A DNA stretch of 64,000 nt from Streptomyces sp. DvalAA-43 (GCF_900091725.1 NZ_FMBW01000076.1:27417-91416), one strand, 5' to 3'. Counted from the first letter of the stretch, positions 1 through 8,742 are shown. Numbers and translations are program-made. Notes: generated by a model not told the origin, from the sequence alone.

Positions 1-131
1 AGTTCGCACAGAACGCCCAGATCGAGGAAGCCGTGGCCAAGCAGGTCCAGGCCGTCCTGGTCGGCACGTCGAAGCCGAAGGACGCGATGAAGAAGGCCGC
101 CGAAGAGGTCAACGACCTCATCAAGCGCTGA
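1..131 (+). CDS. C-terminal end of an ABC transporter solute-binding protein (partial)
   Basis: Only the last 42 codons are present; the frame begins at base 3 and ends with TGA at 129-131. The residues are an Ala/Lys/Glu-rich amphipathic helix (VAKQVQAVLVGTSKPKDAMK) followed by AAEEVNDLIKR. This is the usual C-terminal helix of CUT1-type extracellular sugar-binding proteins, in which several copies of one unit supply sugar to a membrane permease. A strong hairpin terminator follows. The substrate cannot be inferred from this fragment; the secreted propeller protein downstream suggests carbohydrate uptake. Identification rests on the tail alone. Confidence 0.6.
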   Translation, partial: FAQNAQIEEAVAKQVQAVLVGTSKPKDAMKKAAEEVNDLIKR

Positions 132-149
132 ACCGGAGCACGGGGGTCC

Positions 150-186
150 GGGGCCCGGCGAAAGAGGACGTCCTTCGCCGGGCCCC
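150..186 (+). terminator. Intrinsic terminator hairpin after the solute-binding protein gene
   Basis: GGGGCCCGGCGAA (150-162) pairs perfectly with TTCGCCGGGCCCC (174-186), a 13-bp stem with an 11-nt loop, starting 18 nt after the stop codon. There is no clear U-tract, as is common in Streptomyces. Confidence 0.8.
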
Positions 187-232
187 TTGCCATGCCTGCA
201 CGCACCTTCCCCAAGGCGTATCTCAGATCCGC

Positions 233-242
233 ATTGCGCAAT
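233..242. promoter_or_regulatory. Palindrome ATTGCGCAAT, possible LacI-family operator
   Basis: A perfect 10-bp palindrome with a central CG step lies in an AT-rich stretch (about 225-275), upstream of the secreted BNR protein gene. Many LacI-family regulators of sugar genes bind palindromes with a central CpG. The regulator itself is not visible here, so the assignment is an inference. Confidence 0.4.
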
Positions 243-395
243 CTCTATTCACACTATGGGGATCTGTTGTAAGTTTCCGGCGCGACGGAGGGGTGGAGGG
301 GTGGACCGGTCAGCGGGCCGCTCCTGTTCCGCCTCACCGTCACGCCCGTAGCGCCCCCGCTTCACGCCCGCATCACGCCCGCGAAGGAGTTCATC

Positions 396-1697
396 TTGCG
401 TCGTCCCACGGCACGCGCGTATGCCGCCTCAGCCGCGGCCCTGGCCGCCCTGCTCACGCTCGTCCCGGCCGCCCAGGCCGACAGCACGGACCTCACGGCA
501 GCCGCGACGACGGTGATCGAGAAGGTCCCGTACGCGATGGACTCGTCGAACCAGGCCGCGTGGTGGACGCCGGCCGCCACGTACAAGGGCCGGGGTCAGT
601 ACACGTACTTCGCCTTCAACGAGCCCGGGGCGACGGCTGCCACACACCGTCCGGCCATCGCGCGGCGCGACCCGGACGGGGTCTGGAGCCGTCTGCCGCT
701 GCTCGACAAGAACGGACAGCAGGCCGAGTTCGCCGACGACAACGGTCACAATCAGCCGTCCGTCGCGCGCGACGGCAGCGGCCGCCTGCATGTGTTCGCC
801 TCCATGCACGCCAACGCCTGGCGCTACTTCCGCACCGAGGCCCCCGGCGGGGACGTCACGGACCACGCGGCCGAACTGCCCGACCAGGGCGTGGGCATCA
901 CCTACCCGATCGTGACGACCGCGCCCAACGGCGATCTGTACCTGGCCGCCCGCGTCGGCGCCGGTGCCGACCAGCGGCCCGGCAAGCTGTACCGCTGGGA
1001 CAACGCCGCCGCGCAGTGGAGCGTGGTCGCCACCTTCGCCGGTGCGCTGAACCGCTCCGTGTACCCCGACGACCTGACGGTGGACGCCGCCGGGCGCGTG
1101 CACCTGCTGTACGAGTGGGCCAAGGCCCCGGCGACCGGGTTCCGGCACCAGCTCTCCTACCTGCGCTACGACCCGGCGACCGGCGCCTTCACGGACAGCG
1201 CAGGCGCGGCCGCCACCACTCCGGTGACGCCCGCGACGTCCGATGTGATCCAGGACCTCACCGCGGGCGAGGAGTGGAGCATCGACAACGCCTACACGGG
1301 TCCGGCGGTGCAGAGCGCCAAGCTCACCCTCGACGGCTCCACCCCGAAGGTCGCCTACCGCTACCGGTCGGCCGACAGCGGCGGAGACTTCCGCGTCTAC
1401 TACGCGTCTCCGAGCGCCGGCGACTGGGCCCGCCAGACCGTGTACGCCGGTGGCCCGACCACCGCGGCCCTCGGTATCACCTGGGACGAGACGGACGCCG
1501 GACGCGTCTACTACGTGACCGGCTCCGGCACCGACCGCGTCTTCGCCGCGACCTCGGCGGGCAGCACGTGGACCTCTCAGTCCGCCGCGCCGGGCGTGAG
1601 CGCGGACCGGCTCGCGGTGCGCCGCGACTCGGACGGGAACGACGTGCTGTACCTGCCGGACACCGCCCACGGCTCGCTCTACTACGGGCGCCGTTGA
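396..1697 (+). CDS. Secreted BNR-4 repeat (beta-propeller) protein, probably carbohydrate-active
   Basis: 433 aa from a TTG start, chosen because GAAGGAG lies 8 nt upstream and the reading starts directly with a signal peptide. Basic residues MRRPTAR, an Ala/Leu core and an AQA cleavage site put maturation near residue 28. The mature part contains repeated Ser/Asp-box-like turns (QPSVARDGSGRLHVF, YPIVTTAPNGDLYLAAR, DDLTVDAAGRVHLLYEW) typical of the BNR_4 six- or seven-bladed propeller. Family members occur next to polysaccharide lyase or sialidase genes, and some are lyases. The upstream sugar ABC gene fits a secreted glycan-processing role. The catalytic activity is not predictable from the sequence. 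Confidence 0.75.
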   Translation: MRRPTARAYAASAAALAALLTLVPAAQADSTDLTAAATTVIEKVPYAMDSSNQAAWWTPAATYKGRGQYTYFAFNEPGATAATHRPAIARRDPDGVWSRLPLLDKNGQQAEFADDNGHNQPSVARDGSGRLHVFASMHANAWRYFRTEAPGGDVTDHAAELPDQGVGITYPIVTTAPNGDLYLAARVGAGADQRPGKLYRWDNAAAQWSVVATFAGALNRSVYPDDLTVDAAGRVHLLYEWAKAPATGFRHQLSYLRYDPATGAFTDSAGAAATTPVTPATSDVIQDLTAGEEWSIDNAYTGPAVQSAKLTLDGSTPKVAYRYRSADSGGDFRVYYASPSAGDWARQTVYAGGPTTAALGITWDETDAGRVYYVTGSGTDRVFAATSAGSTWTSQSAAPGVSADRLAVRRDSDGNDVLYLPDTAHGSLYYGRR

Positions 1698-1788
1698 TCC
1701 CCTGCCCCATGGGCACTCCCGGCGGCGTGATGGACCGCTGACCGCTGCGGCAATCGGTGACCTGGAAACGCCGGGCCGGAGCCGTCTC

Positions 1789-1822
1789 GTCTCACGCACG
1801 TCTCACACGGCGTGCGTGAGAC
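1789..1822 (+). terminator. Hairpin between the BNR protein gene and purB
   Basis: GTCTCACGCAC (1789-1799) pairs with GTGCGTGAGAC (1812-1822), a perfect 11-bp stem with a 12-nt loop. The loop side repeats GTCTCAC. It lies about 90 nt after the BNR stop and about 95 nt before purB, so a terminator role is likely. Confidence 0.6.
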
Positions 1823-1903
1823 GGCGGCGCAGGCACCTCTGACCTGGACCTTCCTGGACCCCATGGACCCCGCGGGCGCTCACGAACCGCCGGAGACGGC
1901 AGG

Positions 1904-1909
1904 TAAGCT
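1904..1909 (+). promoter_or_regulatory. Minus-10-like TAAGCT of purB, leaderless layout
   Basis: TAAGCT ends 8 nt before the GTG start at 1918 and no Shine-Dalgarno is visible, so transcription probably starts at or beside the start codon. No good -35 hexamer is seen. Confidence 0.5.
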
Positions 1910-1917
1910 CTGGACAC

Positions 1918-3360
1918 GTGACTGCTGTGTCTGCGAAGCCTCGCATCCCCAATGTCCTGGCCGGCCGCTACGCCTCCACGGAGCTGGCCGTCCTCTGGTC
2001 CCCCGAGCAGAAGGTGAAGCTGGAACGCCAGCTGTGGCTGGCGGTGCTGCGCGCTCAGAAGGACCTCGGGATCGAGGTGCCGGACGCCGCGCTCGCCGAT
2101 TACGAACGTGTCATCGACCAGGTCGACCTGGCCTCGATCGCCGAGCGCGAGAAGGTCACCCGGCACGACGTCAAGGCCCGGATCGAGGAGTTCAACGCCC
2201 TCGCCGGCCACGAGCAGGTCCACAAGGGCATGACGTCCCGCGACCTCACGGAGAACGTCGAACAGCTTCAGATCCGGCTCTCCCTGGAGCTGATGCGCGA
2301 CCGCACGGTGGCGGTCCTGGCCAGGCTCGGCAAGCTGGCGGGTGAGTACCGCGAGCTGGTCATGGCCGGTCGCTCGCACAACGTCGCCGCTCAGGCGACC
2401 ACGCTCGGCAAGCGCTTCGCGACCGCCGCCGACGAGCTCCTGGTGGCGTACGGGCGGCTGGAGGACCTGCTGGACCGCTACCCGCTGCGCGGCATCAAGG
2501 GCCCCGTGGGCACGGCTCAGGACATGCTCGACCTGCTGGGCGGCGACGCCGGGAAGCTCGCCGACCTCGAACAGCGCATCGCCGCGCACCTCGGTTTCGC
2601 ACAGGCCTTCACCTCGGTCGGCCAGGTCTACCCGCGCTCGCTCGACTACGACGTGGTGACCGCGCTGGTCCAGCTGGCCGCGGCGCCCTCGTCGGTCGCC
2701 AAGACGATCCGTCTGATGGCCGGGCACGAGCTGGTGACCGAGGGCTTCAAGCCGGGTCAGGTCGGCTCGTCCGCGATGCCGCACAAGATGAACACCCGCT
2801 CCTGCGAGCGCGTCAACGGCCTGATGGTGATCCTGCGCGGCTACGCGTCGATGACCGGCGAGCTGGCCGGCGACCAGTGGAACGAGGGCGATGTGTCCTG
2901 CTCCGTGGTTCGTCGCGTGGCGCTCCCTGACGCCTTCTTCGCGTTCGACGGTCTGCTGGAGACCTTCCTCACGGTGCTGGACGAGTTCGGGGCGTTCCCG
3001 GCCGTCGTCGCCCGTGAGCTGGACCGCTACCTCCCCTTCCTCGCCACGACCAAGGTCCTGATGGGCGCGGTGCGCGCGGGTGTCGGCCGTGAGGTCGCCC
3101 ACGAGGCGATCAAGGAGAACGCCGTCGCCTCGGCCCTCGCCATGCGTGAGCAGGGCGCCGAGCGCAATGAGCTGCTCGACAAGCTGGCCGCCGACGACCG
3201 CATCCCGCTGGACCGCGCACAGCTCGACGCCCTGATGGCCGACAAGCTCTCCTTCACGGGCGCGGCGGGCGACCAGGTCACCGCGCTGATCTCCCGCATC
3301 GAGGAGATCGCCAAGCAGCACCCCGAGGCCGCCGCATACACGCCGGGCTCCATCCTCTGA
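1918..3360 (+). CDS. purB: Adenylosuccinate lyase
   Basis: 480 aa. Catalyses two steps of purine synthesis: SAICAR to AICAR plus fumarate, and adenylosuccinate to AMP plus fumarate, in the cytoplasm. The fumarase/aspartase superfamily signature GSSAMPHKMN lies at about residues 283-292, on the mobile loop that carries the catalytic serine. The conserved TSRDLTENVEQ segment and the AGRSHNVAAQATTLGKRF block, which holds the catalytic His, are also present. GTG is taken as the start because the N-terminus aligns with the family and a -10-like hexamer lies just upstream. Length is normal. The gene appears monocistronic, with mug 19 nt downstream in the same direction. Confidence 0.95.
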   Translation: MTAVSAKPRIPNVLAGRYASTELAVLWSPEQKVKLERQLWLAVLRAQKDLGIEVPDAALADYERVIDQVDLASIAEREKVTRHDVKARIEEFNALAGHEQVHKGMTSRDLTENVEQLQIRLSLELMRDRTVAVLARLGKLAGEYRELVMAGRSHNVAAQATTLGKRFATAADELLVAYGRLEDLLDRYPLRGIKGPVGTAQDMLDLLGGDAGKLADLEQRIAAHLGFAQAFTSVGQVYPRSLDYDVVTALVQLAAAPSSVAKTIRLMAGHELVTEGFKPGQVGSSAMPHKMNTRSCERVNGLMVILRGYASMTGELAGDQWNEGDVSCSVVRRVALPDAFFAFDGLLETFLTVLDEFGAFPAVVARELDRYLPFLATTKVLMGAVRAGVGREVAHEAIKENAVASALAMREQGAERNELLDKLAADDRIPLDRAQLDALMADKLSFTGAAGDQVTALISRIEEIAKQHPEAAAYTPGSIL

Positions 3361-3379
3361 CTGCCTCGACCACAGTCGG

Positions 3380-3943
3380 ATGACGCCCGAAGAGCTCCAG
3401 GCCGCCCGCGACCGCACCGTTCCCGACGTGGTCGCGGGTGGCCTGCGTGTGCTGTTCTGCGGAATCAACCCGAGCCTCATGACAGGGGCTACGGGGCACC
3501 ACTTCGCCTACCCCGGCAACCGCTTCTGGCCGGTACTCCACCGGTCCGGCTTCACACCCCGGCAGTTGAAGCCGGCCGAACAGGCCGAACTGCTGCGGTA
3601 CGGCCTCGGCATCACCAACGTGGTCGCGCGGGCCACTGCTCGCGCGGACGAGCTGTCCGCAGAGGAGTTCCGCGAGGGTGGGAAGATCCTGGCGGCGAAA
3701 GTCGAGGACCTGCGGCCACAGTGGCTGGCGGTCGTAGGTGTCACCGCGTACCGCACGGCCTTCGGCAGGCGAACCGCCCAGATCGGTCCGCAGGAGCACA
3801 CGATCGGCGGTGCCCGCGTCTGGGCCCTGCCCAACCCCAGCGGCCTGAACGCTCACTGGAACGCTCAGACGATGGCAGAGGAGTACGGACGCCTCCTCGC
3901 CCGCGTCGGCCCCGACGCCGCCTTCACCACCGAAGAGCCCTGA
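3380..3943 (+). CDS. mug: G/U mismatch-specific uracil-DNA glycosylase (Mug/TDG family)
   Basis: 187 aa. Removes uracil or alkylated pyrimidines opposite guanine during base-excision repair. The family-2 UDG active-site motif GINPSLM is at about residues 27-33, and the second motif is at about 152-159 (NPSGLNAH), so both signature loops are intact. It starts 19 nt after purB and may be read from the same transcript. A family-1 UDG (ung) is also encoded in this window near 57 kb. Length is normal for actinobacterial Mug. Confidence 0.9.
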   Translation: MTPEELQAARDRTVPDVVAGGLRVLFCGINPSLMTGATGHHFAYPGNRFWPVLHRSGFTPRQLKPAEQAELLRYGLGITNVVARATARADELSAEEFREGGKILAAKVEDLRPQWLAVVGVTAYRTAFGRRTAQIGPQEHTIGGARVWALPNPSGLNAHWNAQTMAEEYGRLLARVGPDAAFTTEEP

Positions 3944-4010
3944 CACCTGGCCCTCGACGCCTGTGCCAGCACCGGCAGGACGGCCTCGGTCGGTTCGGTC
4001 GGCTTCGGTT

Positions 4011-4120
4011 GGGTTGGCTTGGGTTGGCTTCGGTCGAAGAGTCCGGCAACCGTGTCGGTCTCCACCCCCGCGATGGCCCCGGCCTACCGCCCACCACCTG
4101 CCACCTGCCACCTGCCACCT
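4011..4120. repeat. Short tandem repeats in the gap after mug
   Basis: The 422-bp gap between mug and the next gene (3944-4365) holds two low-complexity tracts. GGGTTGGCTT is repeated twice in tandem at 4011-4030, inside a wider GGTCGGTTCGG-like stretch from about 3985. CCACCTG is repeated almost four times at 4094-4120. No convincing gene or terminator stem is seen in the gap. Confidence 0.7.
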
Positions 4121-4365
4121 ACCGGCAGACGTCGGCCGCCGCAGCCTGATCTGCTACCTCCGCCCGTCTCACCCGGCGTGCAGCGGCCCGTCGCGAAGTG
4201 AGCAGTGTCCGGGCCCCTCGCAGGGACCGGAACCGGACTCCGACCTGCCCGCCCGTCCCGCCGAACGGTGGACGGTGGCGGAGCTCGTCGCGGCGCGATT
4301 CCCCGACCCGGCCACCGCAACAAACGGCTCCGTGCCCGTCCAGCGGGGACAGCGGCCTGTTCACC

Positions 4366-4803
4366 TCACGGCGGATCGCTCTCCGTCACCACGACGTTCA
4401 GCTCGCACCCGGGACCTTCCTCCTCCAGGTAGAGCCCCATGGCGATCCAACGGTCCTCGATCCTCCACACTTGGAGGTACTCGCAGCCCGCAATCGCCTC
4501 GACCCATGCCTCCGGTATCTCCTCACCGGCGGCCATCCGCTCCTGCGCACTCCACAGGCTGACCAGCTGTGGTTCACCCCAACGACCGGTAAGCAGCGTG
4601 AGCAGTGCATCGTGCTCCGCGAGGCACTGGGCCCGGTGCTCCAGTCTCCGCACCTCGTCGTCGTCCCAGTGATCGACGTCCGCGTGCAGGGACGCCGTGT
4701 GATACCCGGGCCCGCTGACTCCCGAGCCAGACCGGATGCGCTCCGTGGGAAAGTCCAAGGTGCGCATCGCGTCGATGAGGCGGAGATGATGTGCGGTGGT
4801 CAT
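4366..4803 (-). CDS. Hypothetical protein, acidic, about 145 aa
   Basis: 145 aa, Asp/Glu/Trp-rich, with no signal peptide or membrane segment. Features include DHWDDDEVRRLEHRAQCLAEHDALLTLL (seen as a charged helix around residues 45-72) and a C-terminal beta-rich half with CEYLQVWRIEDRWIAMGLYLEEE. The composition is that of a real soluble streptomycete protein. I do not recognise a family. It is convergent with mug and lies downstream of the ABC exporter genes on the same strand, about 120 nt away. Confidence 0.6.
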   Translation of the reverse strand: MTTAHHLRLIDAMRTLDFPTERIRSGSGVSGPGYHTASLHADVDHWDDDEVRRLEHRAQCLAEHDALLTLLTGRWGEPQLVSLWSAQERMAAGEEIPEAWVEAIAGCEYLQVWRIEDRWIAMGLYLEEEGPGCELNVVVTESDPP

Positions 4804-4922
4804 GCCGCCAGTAAACCGCCCGGCACTGACAATCCGCTCCTCGCCAGGAGCTTTGAGGCCCTTTCAGCCGTTCTGATCCGCATTGAAGCCGTTCCGAGCG
4901 GCATCCGAATCGTGGCAGTGGC

Positions 4923-5660
4923 CTACGCGTCCCTGCGCCGAACCGCCCACCACCCTGCCAGCAGCGCAGCCACGGCCCAGACCGCAGCCACTGCGAGTCC
5001 ACCCCACGGTCCGAGGCTTCCCTCGGGGTTCTGATGGAGCACCATCTGTCCCGCCCGGTCCGGCAGAAACTGTGCGACGCCGCTGGAGGCGTCACCGACC
5101 ACGAACGAGACGATGAGCACGAACGGTATGAGCAGGCTGAGTACGGCTACGGCACTGCGCAGCACCACTGTCAGTCCGGCGGCCAACAGCGCCATCAGCA
5201 TCAGATAGATGGCGCCACCGAGGGCTGCCCGCAAAGCTCCCGGCTCGCCCAGGTCGATCGCGTACTTCCCCATGAACGTCTGGCCCAGGAAGAAGGTACT
5301 GAAGCTGCTGACCAGGCCGACGGCGAGTGCCGGCGCCCCGACGACGGTGATCTTGACGGCGTAGAGGAGACTGCGACGCGGTACAGCGGCGAGTGATATC
5401 CGCAGAGCTCCGTTGAGGTACTCGGCGGAGAGCGCGGTCGCCCCGAAGCTGATGGCCGCGATCTGGCCGAAGTTCAGTGCGTAGAAGGCGTTGAAGACCG
5501 GATCGGCACCGGCTTGGGCCGCCTCGGACTGACCGACCGTGGAGAAGGCGAGCAAGGTGACGGCGAGTGTCACGATGAGGACGGCTATCAGGGATCCCGC
5601 CACGGAGCGGAGCGATCTCATCTTGATCCACTCGGAACGCAGCACTGCGGTGGTCGACAT
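4923..5660 (-). CDS. ABC-2 type transporter permease
   Basis: 245 aa with about six hydrophobic segments: near residues 18-40, 65-85, 100-125, 140-165, 170-190 and 218-240. It starts with the typical cytoplasmic helix SEWIKMRSLRS of DrrB/NatB-like single-permease exporters. It begins 2 nt after the stop of the ATPase gene, with AGGAGG inside the end of that gene, so the two are translationally coupled. The pair probably exports a lipid-like compound, peptide or drug. The divergent two-component system is its likely regulator. Confidence 0.85.
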   Translation of the reverse strand: MSTTAVLRSEWIKMRSLRSVAGSLIAVLIVTLAVTLLAFSTVGQSEAAQAGADPVFNAFYALNFGQIAAISFGATALSAEYLNGALRISLAAVPRRSLLYAVKITVVGAPALAVGLVSSFSTFFLGQTFMGKYAIDLGEPGALRAALGGAIYLMLMALLAAGLTVVLRSAVAVLSLLIPFVLIVSFVVGDASSGVAQFLPDRAGQMVLHQNPEGSLGPWGGLAVAAVWAVAALLAGWWAVRRRDA

Positions 5661-5662
5661 GT

Positions 5663-6595
5663 TCAGGCCTCCTGAGGGTGGGCGGACGAGGCCGACGCGA
5701 ATTCCGTGGCGTCGGCGGTGAGGTCGAGATAGGCCTGTTCCAACGTGGCCTGCTCATCGGTGAGTTCGAGGACAGCAATGCCTTCGGTAGCGGCTATCGC
5801 GCCGATCTCCCCGGCCTTCGCTCCTTCGATGGTCCAACGGCCGTCTTCGCCCTGCACAGGGTCGTAACCTTTGCGTATCAGGACATCGCGCAGCCGTGTG
5901 GAATCGGTCGTGCGTACTCGTGCGCGGGGTCTGCTGCGGGAGTCCAGGAACTCCTGCATCGGCAGGTCGGCGAGGAGCCGGCCGCGGCCGAGGATCACGA
6001 GGTGGTCGGCGAACGACGAGGTCTCGTTCATCAGATGGCTGGATACGAGGACCGTGCGTCCCTCCCGGGCAAGCCGTTTCATCAGCTCGCGGATCCAGAT
6101 GATGCCTTCCGGGTCGAGGCCGTTGGACGGCTCGTCCAGCATCACCACCTCCGGATCACCCAGCAGGGCGGCCGCTATGCCCAGCCGCTGTCGCATGCCG
6201 AGTGAGAAGGTCTTGATCCGGGCTTCTCCCACCTCGCCGAGGCCGGCCTCCACCAGGACTTCCTCGACCCTGCGCGCACCGAGGCCGTTGCTGACCGCCA
6301 GGGCGAGCAGGTGATTCCGTGCGGTGCGCGCGCCATGGGCGGCCTGGGCGTCCAGCAAGGCGCCCACCCGGCGCAGTGGATCGCCGATGGTGGCGTAGAA
6401 CTGCCCGCCGATGGTGGCCGTGCCGCCGGTGGGCCGGTCGAGGCCGAGAACGAGTCGCATAGTGGTCGACTTGCCCGCGCCGTTGGGGCCGAGAAAGCCG
6501 GTGACACGTCCGGGGCGCACGCTGAACGTGAGGTTGTCCACGGCACGGGTCGAGCCGAATTCCTTGGTGAGTTCATGGACGTCGATGCTGGTCAT
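5663..6595 (-). CDS. ABC transporter ATP-binding protein (DrrA/CcmA type)
   Basis: 310 aa. Walker A GPNGAGKST is near residues 38-46, the signature motif is the variant FSLGMRQRLG near 138-147, and Walker B VVMLDEPSNGLDPEG is near 158-172, followed by the H-loop SSHLM. A C-terminal extension of about 90 aa after the nucleotide-binding domain is typical of drug and antibiotic-export ATPases. It is the first gene of a two-gene operon with the permease and is divergent from a sensor kinase over about 100 bp. Confidence 0.9.
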   Translation of the reverse strand: MTSIDVHELTKEFGSTRAVDNLTFSVRPGRVTGFLGPNGAGKSTTMRLVLGLDRPTGGTATIGGQFYATIGDPLRRVGALLDAQAAHGARTARNHLLALAVSNGLGARRVEEVLVEAGLGEVGEARIKTFSLGMRQRLGIAAALLGDPEVVMLDEPSNGLDPEGIIWIRELMKRLAREGRTVLVSSHLMNETSSFADHLVILGRGRLLADLPMQEFLDSRSRPRARVRTTDSTRLRDVLIRKGYDPVQGEDGRWTIEGAKAGEIGAIAATEGIAVLELTDEQATLEQAYLDLTADATEFASASSAHPQEA

Positions 6596-6632
6596 GTCCC
6601 AAGCCTCGCGGCCACGCCCCGTGTCTCACCTC

Positions 6633-6646
6633 CCCCACGGGTGGGG
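6633..6646. promoter_or_regulatory. Inverted repeat in the ABC/histidine kinase divergent promoter
   Basis: CCCCAC-GG-GTGGGG is a perfect 6-bp dyad in the 100-bp space between the two divergent operons. A binding site for the response regulator encoded at 8092 is a plausible reading. Confidence 0.4.
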
Positions 6647-6695
6647 ATCGTCTCCCTCTCTCGGGGGAGCCGCCACGACCACTCGGACTGACACG

Positions 6696-7886
6696 ATGGC
6701 TTGCATGTTCCGCCTCCTGCGCCCGCTCGCCGAATCGGCCACCTACACCCGGTGGCTCCATCTCCTCATCCCGATGGCGGGCTACAGCGTGTGGGTATTC
6801 ATCTCGCCGAACACGCCCTGGGTGCCCGTGCTCCTCGCCGTGCCGGTCGGGCTCGTGCCGGGGATGCGGCTCGCCGAGGGAGTGCAGGCACAGCTTCTGC
6901 TCGCGCCCGAGCAGAGAGGCAGCGCCCACGCCACGATCTCCGCGGCCAAAGCGACCACTTGGGCCGATCGCTGGAGAACGGTGCTGTGGCTGGAGGTACG
7001 AATAGCGCTCGCTGTCCCCGTGTGGTTCGCCACGGTATGGCTGCCGGCAACCACGGTGGACCTCGTTCTCACCTCTTTCGGCAACGGCCCCAGCGATGAA
7101 TGGCTCTTCCGCGGAGCGGAGCCGCACTGGTGGTATGCCCTGCTGGCGCCCCTGCCGCTCTTGATGCTGCTTCCCATCGTCGTGATCAGCGGCCGGCTGA
7201 CCACCGCGAGCGCTCAACGTCTTCTCGGCCCCTCGCAGGTGCAGCGGTTGACCGCTCTGGAGGAGCGCACCGAGCAGTTGCTGGAGCGCAACCGCATCGC
7301 ACGTGAGCTGCATGATTCGATCGGGCACGCGTTGACGGTCGCGGTCGTGCAGGCCGGCGCGGCCAGGGCGGCTCAGGACCCGGATTTCACCGAACGGGCA
7401 CTGGCCGCGATCGAGGAGACGGGCCGGGACGCGCTCGACGATCTGGAACGGGTCCTGCGGGTGCTGCGTGAATCGGGCACACCGGTGGGACAGCGGCCGA
7501 CGCTGGTGGAAGCGGACCGGCTCCTGGACTCCGCGCGCGGTTCGGGTGCGAAGATCGACGCGGACGTGTCAGGGCCGTTGGAACAGGTTCCTGGCGCGAT
7601 CTCCCGCGAGGGGTATCGCATTCTTCAGGAGTCCCTCACCAACGTGCTGCGTCATTCGGGGGCGGTCCCTGTCCGCGTGCGGATCACTGTCGCCAACCGC
7701 CGACTGGAGTTGGAAGTCACCAATCCGCTTAGTGGGGCGACCGTCGCGCCGGGGGGCGGGAGCGGGCTGCGGGGCATCCGGGAGCGGGCCTCGCTTCTGG
7801 GTGGAAAGGCCGAGACGGGTCCACACGAGGGGGAATGGCGGGTGCACGCGAGCCTTCCGCTGGACGGCCTGAGGGTTGCCCCGTGA
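6696..7886 (+). CDS. Sensor histidine kinase (NarL/DesK type)
   Basis: 396 aa from ATG at 6696; a second ATG at 6705 is an alternative. The N-terminal half holds about four membrane segments (residues 20-55, 95-115 and 140-165). A linker leads to a HisKA_3 dimerisation domain with the phospho-acceptor in RELHDSIGHAL (His near residue 206). The C-terminal HATPase domain has the N-box ESLTNVLRHSG and a G-box GGGSGLRGIRERA. It is followed 205 nt later by the cognate regulator and faces an ABC exporter, the usual layout of a drug- or envelope-stress-sensing exporter module. Confidence 0.9.
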   Translation: MACMFRLLRPLAESATYTRWLHLLIPMAGYSVWVFISPNTPWVPVLLAVPVGLVPGMRLAEGVQAQLLLAPEQRGSAHATISAAKATTWADRWRTVLWLEVRIALAVPVWFATVWLPATTVDLVLTSFGNGPSDEWLFRGAEPHWWYALLAPLPLLMLLPIVVISGRLTTASAQRLLGPSQVQRLTALEERTEQLLERNRIARELHDSIGHALTVAVVQAGAARAAQDPDFTERALAAIEETGRDALDDLERVLRVLRESGTPVGQRPTLVEADRLLDSARGSGAKIDADVSGPLEQVPGAISREGYRILQESLTNVLRHSGAVPVRVRITVANRRLELEVTNPLSGATVAPGGGSGLRGIRERASLLGGKAETGPHEGEWRVHASLPLDGLRVAP

Positions 7887-8079
7887 GCCCCGGTGAATCC
7901 ACGAGCGGCGTCGCATGCCACGCGTCGTACGGCGGAGGGGCACCTGCGTACCGGGCGGACAGGGGCGCCCGGGGCGCCCGGGGCTCCATGGGTATACGAG
8001 GCGTCCCTGGCCGTGACGCCAGTACGGCGGGGTGGTGCGGCCGATGTCGTACGCCCACCAGGGACCACTGGACAGCCCG

Positions 8080-8085
8080 TAGGCT
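8080..8085 (+). promoter_or_regulatory. Minus-10-like TAGGCT of the response regulator, leaderless layout
   Basis: TAGGCT-GGCCCC-ATG: the hexamer ends 6 nt before ATG and no Shine-Dalgarno is present. The regulator may therefore also be transcribed separately from the kinase. The 205-nt gap before it contains GGGGCGCCC-like GC repeats near 7965-7990. Confidence 0.5.
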
Positions 8086-8091
8086 GGCCCC

Positions 8092-8742
8092 ATGCCGGTT
8101 AGCGTACTTCTGGTCGACGACGAGCCCCTTGTCCGCGCGGGGTTGCGCGCGGTTCTGGAGGCTCAGCCCGATATCGAGGTGGTGGGCGAGGCAGGCGACG
8201 GCGCCGCTGTGATCCCACTGCTGCGTCAGCTGCGCCCCGACGTGGTGGCCATTGACGTCCGGATGCCTTTGATGGACGGCATCGAGGCCACGCGAGTGGT
8301 GCTGCGCACAGTGCCGGATCCGCCGAAGATCCTCGTGGTGACCACCTTCGAGAACGACGAGTACGTCTACGAGGCGCTGCGTGCCGGTGCGGACGGCTTC
8401 CTTCTCAAACGTGCCCGGCCCGCCGAAATCGTGCACGCGGTACGTCTGGTCGCAGAAGGCGAGTCGCTGCTCTTCCCGGCGGCGGTCCGGCAGCTCGCCG
8501 CCGAGTACGGGACGAGCAAGGCGCGCGCCGCCATGGACCGGGCGGCGCTCACCGAGCGGGAATCCGTGGTCCTCCGGCTGATGGCCCGTGGCCTGTCGAA
8601 CGCGGAGATCGCCGCCAAGCTCGTGGTCGGTGTCGAGACGGTGAAGACCCATGTCAGCGCGGTACTGGCCAAGTTGGGTGCGAGGGACCGCACCCAGGCG
8701 GTGATCGCGGCATACGAATCCGGGTTCGTCGCTCCGGGCTGA
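8092..8742 (+). CDS. Response regulator, NarL/FixJ family
   Basis: 216 aa. The receiver domain has the acidic pair DDE at 9-11, the phospho-acceptor Asp55 in AIDVRMP, and the conserved Lys in FLLKRA near residue 105. A LuxR-type helix-turn-helix follows (LTERESVVLRLMARGLSNAEIAAKL, then VGVETVKTHVSAVLAKLG) at about 150-205. It pairs with the upstream sensor kinase and probably controls the divergent ABC exporter. All key residues are present. Confidence 0.93.
   Translation: MPVSVLLVDDEPLVRAGLRAVLEAQPDIEVVGEAGDGAAVIPLLRQLRPDVVAIDVRMPLMDGIEATRVVLRTVPDPPKILVVTTFENDEYVYEALRAGADGFLLKRARPAEIVHAVRLVAEGESLLFPAAVRQLAAEYGTSKARAAMDRAALTERESVVLRLMARGLSNAEIAAKLVVGVETVKTHVSAVLAKLGARDRTQAVIAAYESGFVAPG

Noticed and set aside
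1792..3480. Open frame of 562 codons antisense to purB
   Set aside because: Low-complexity Arg/Gln/His composition and complete overlap with a clear adenylosuccinate lyase gene.
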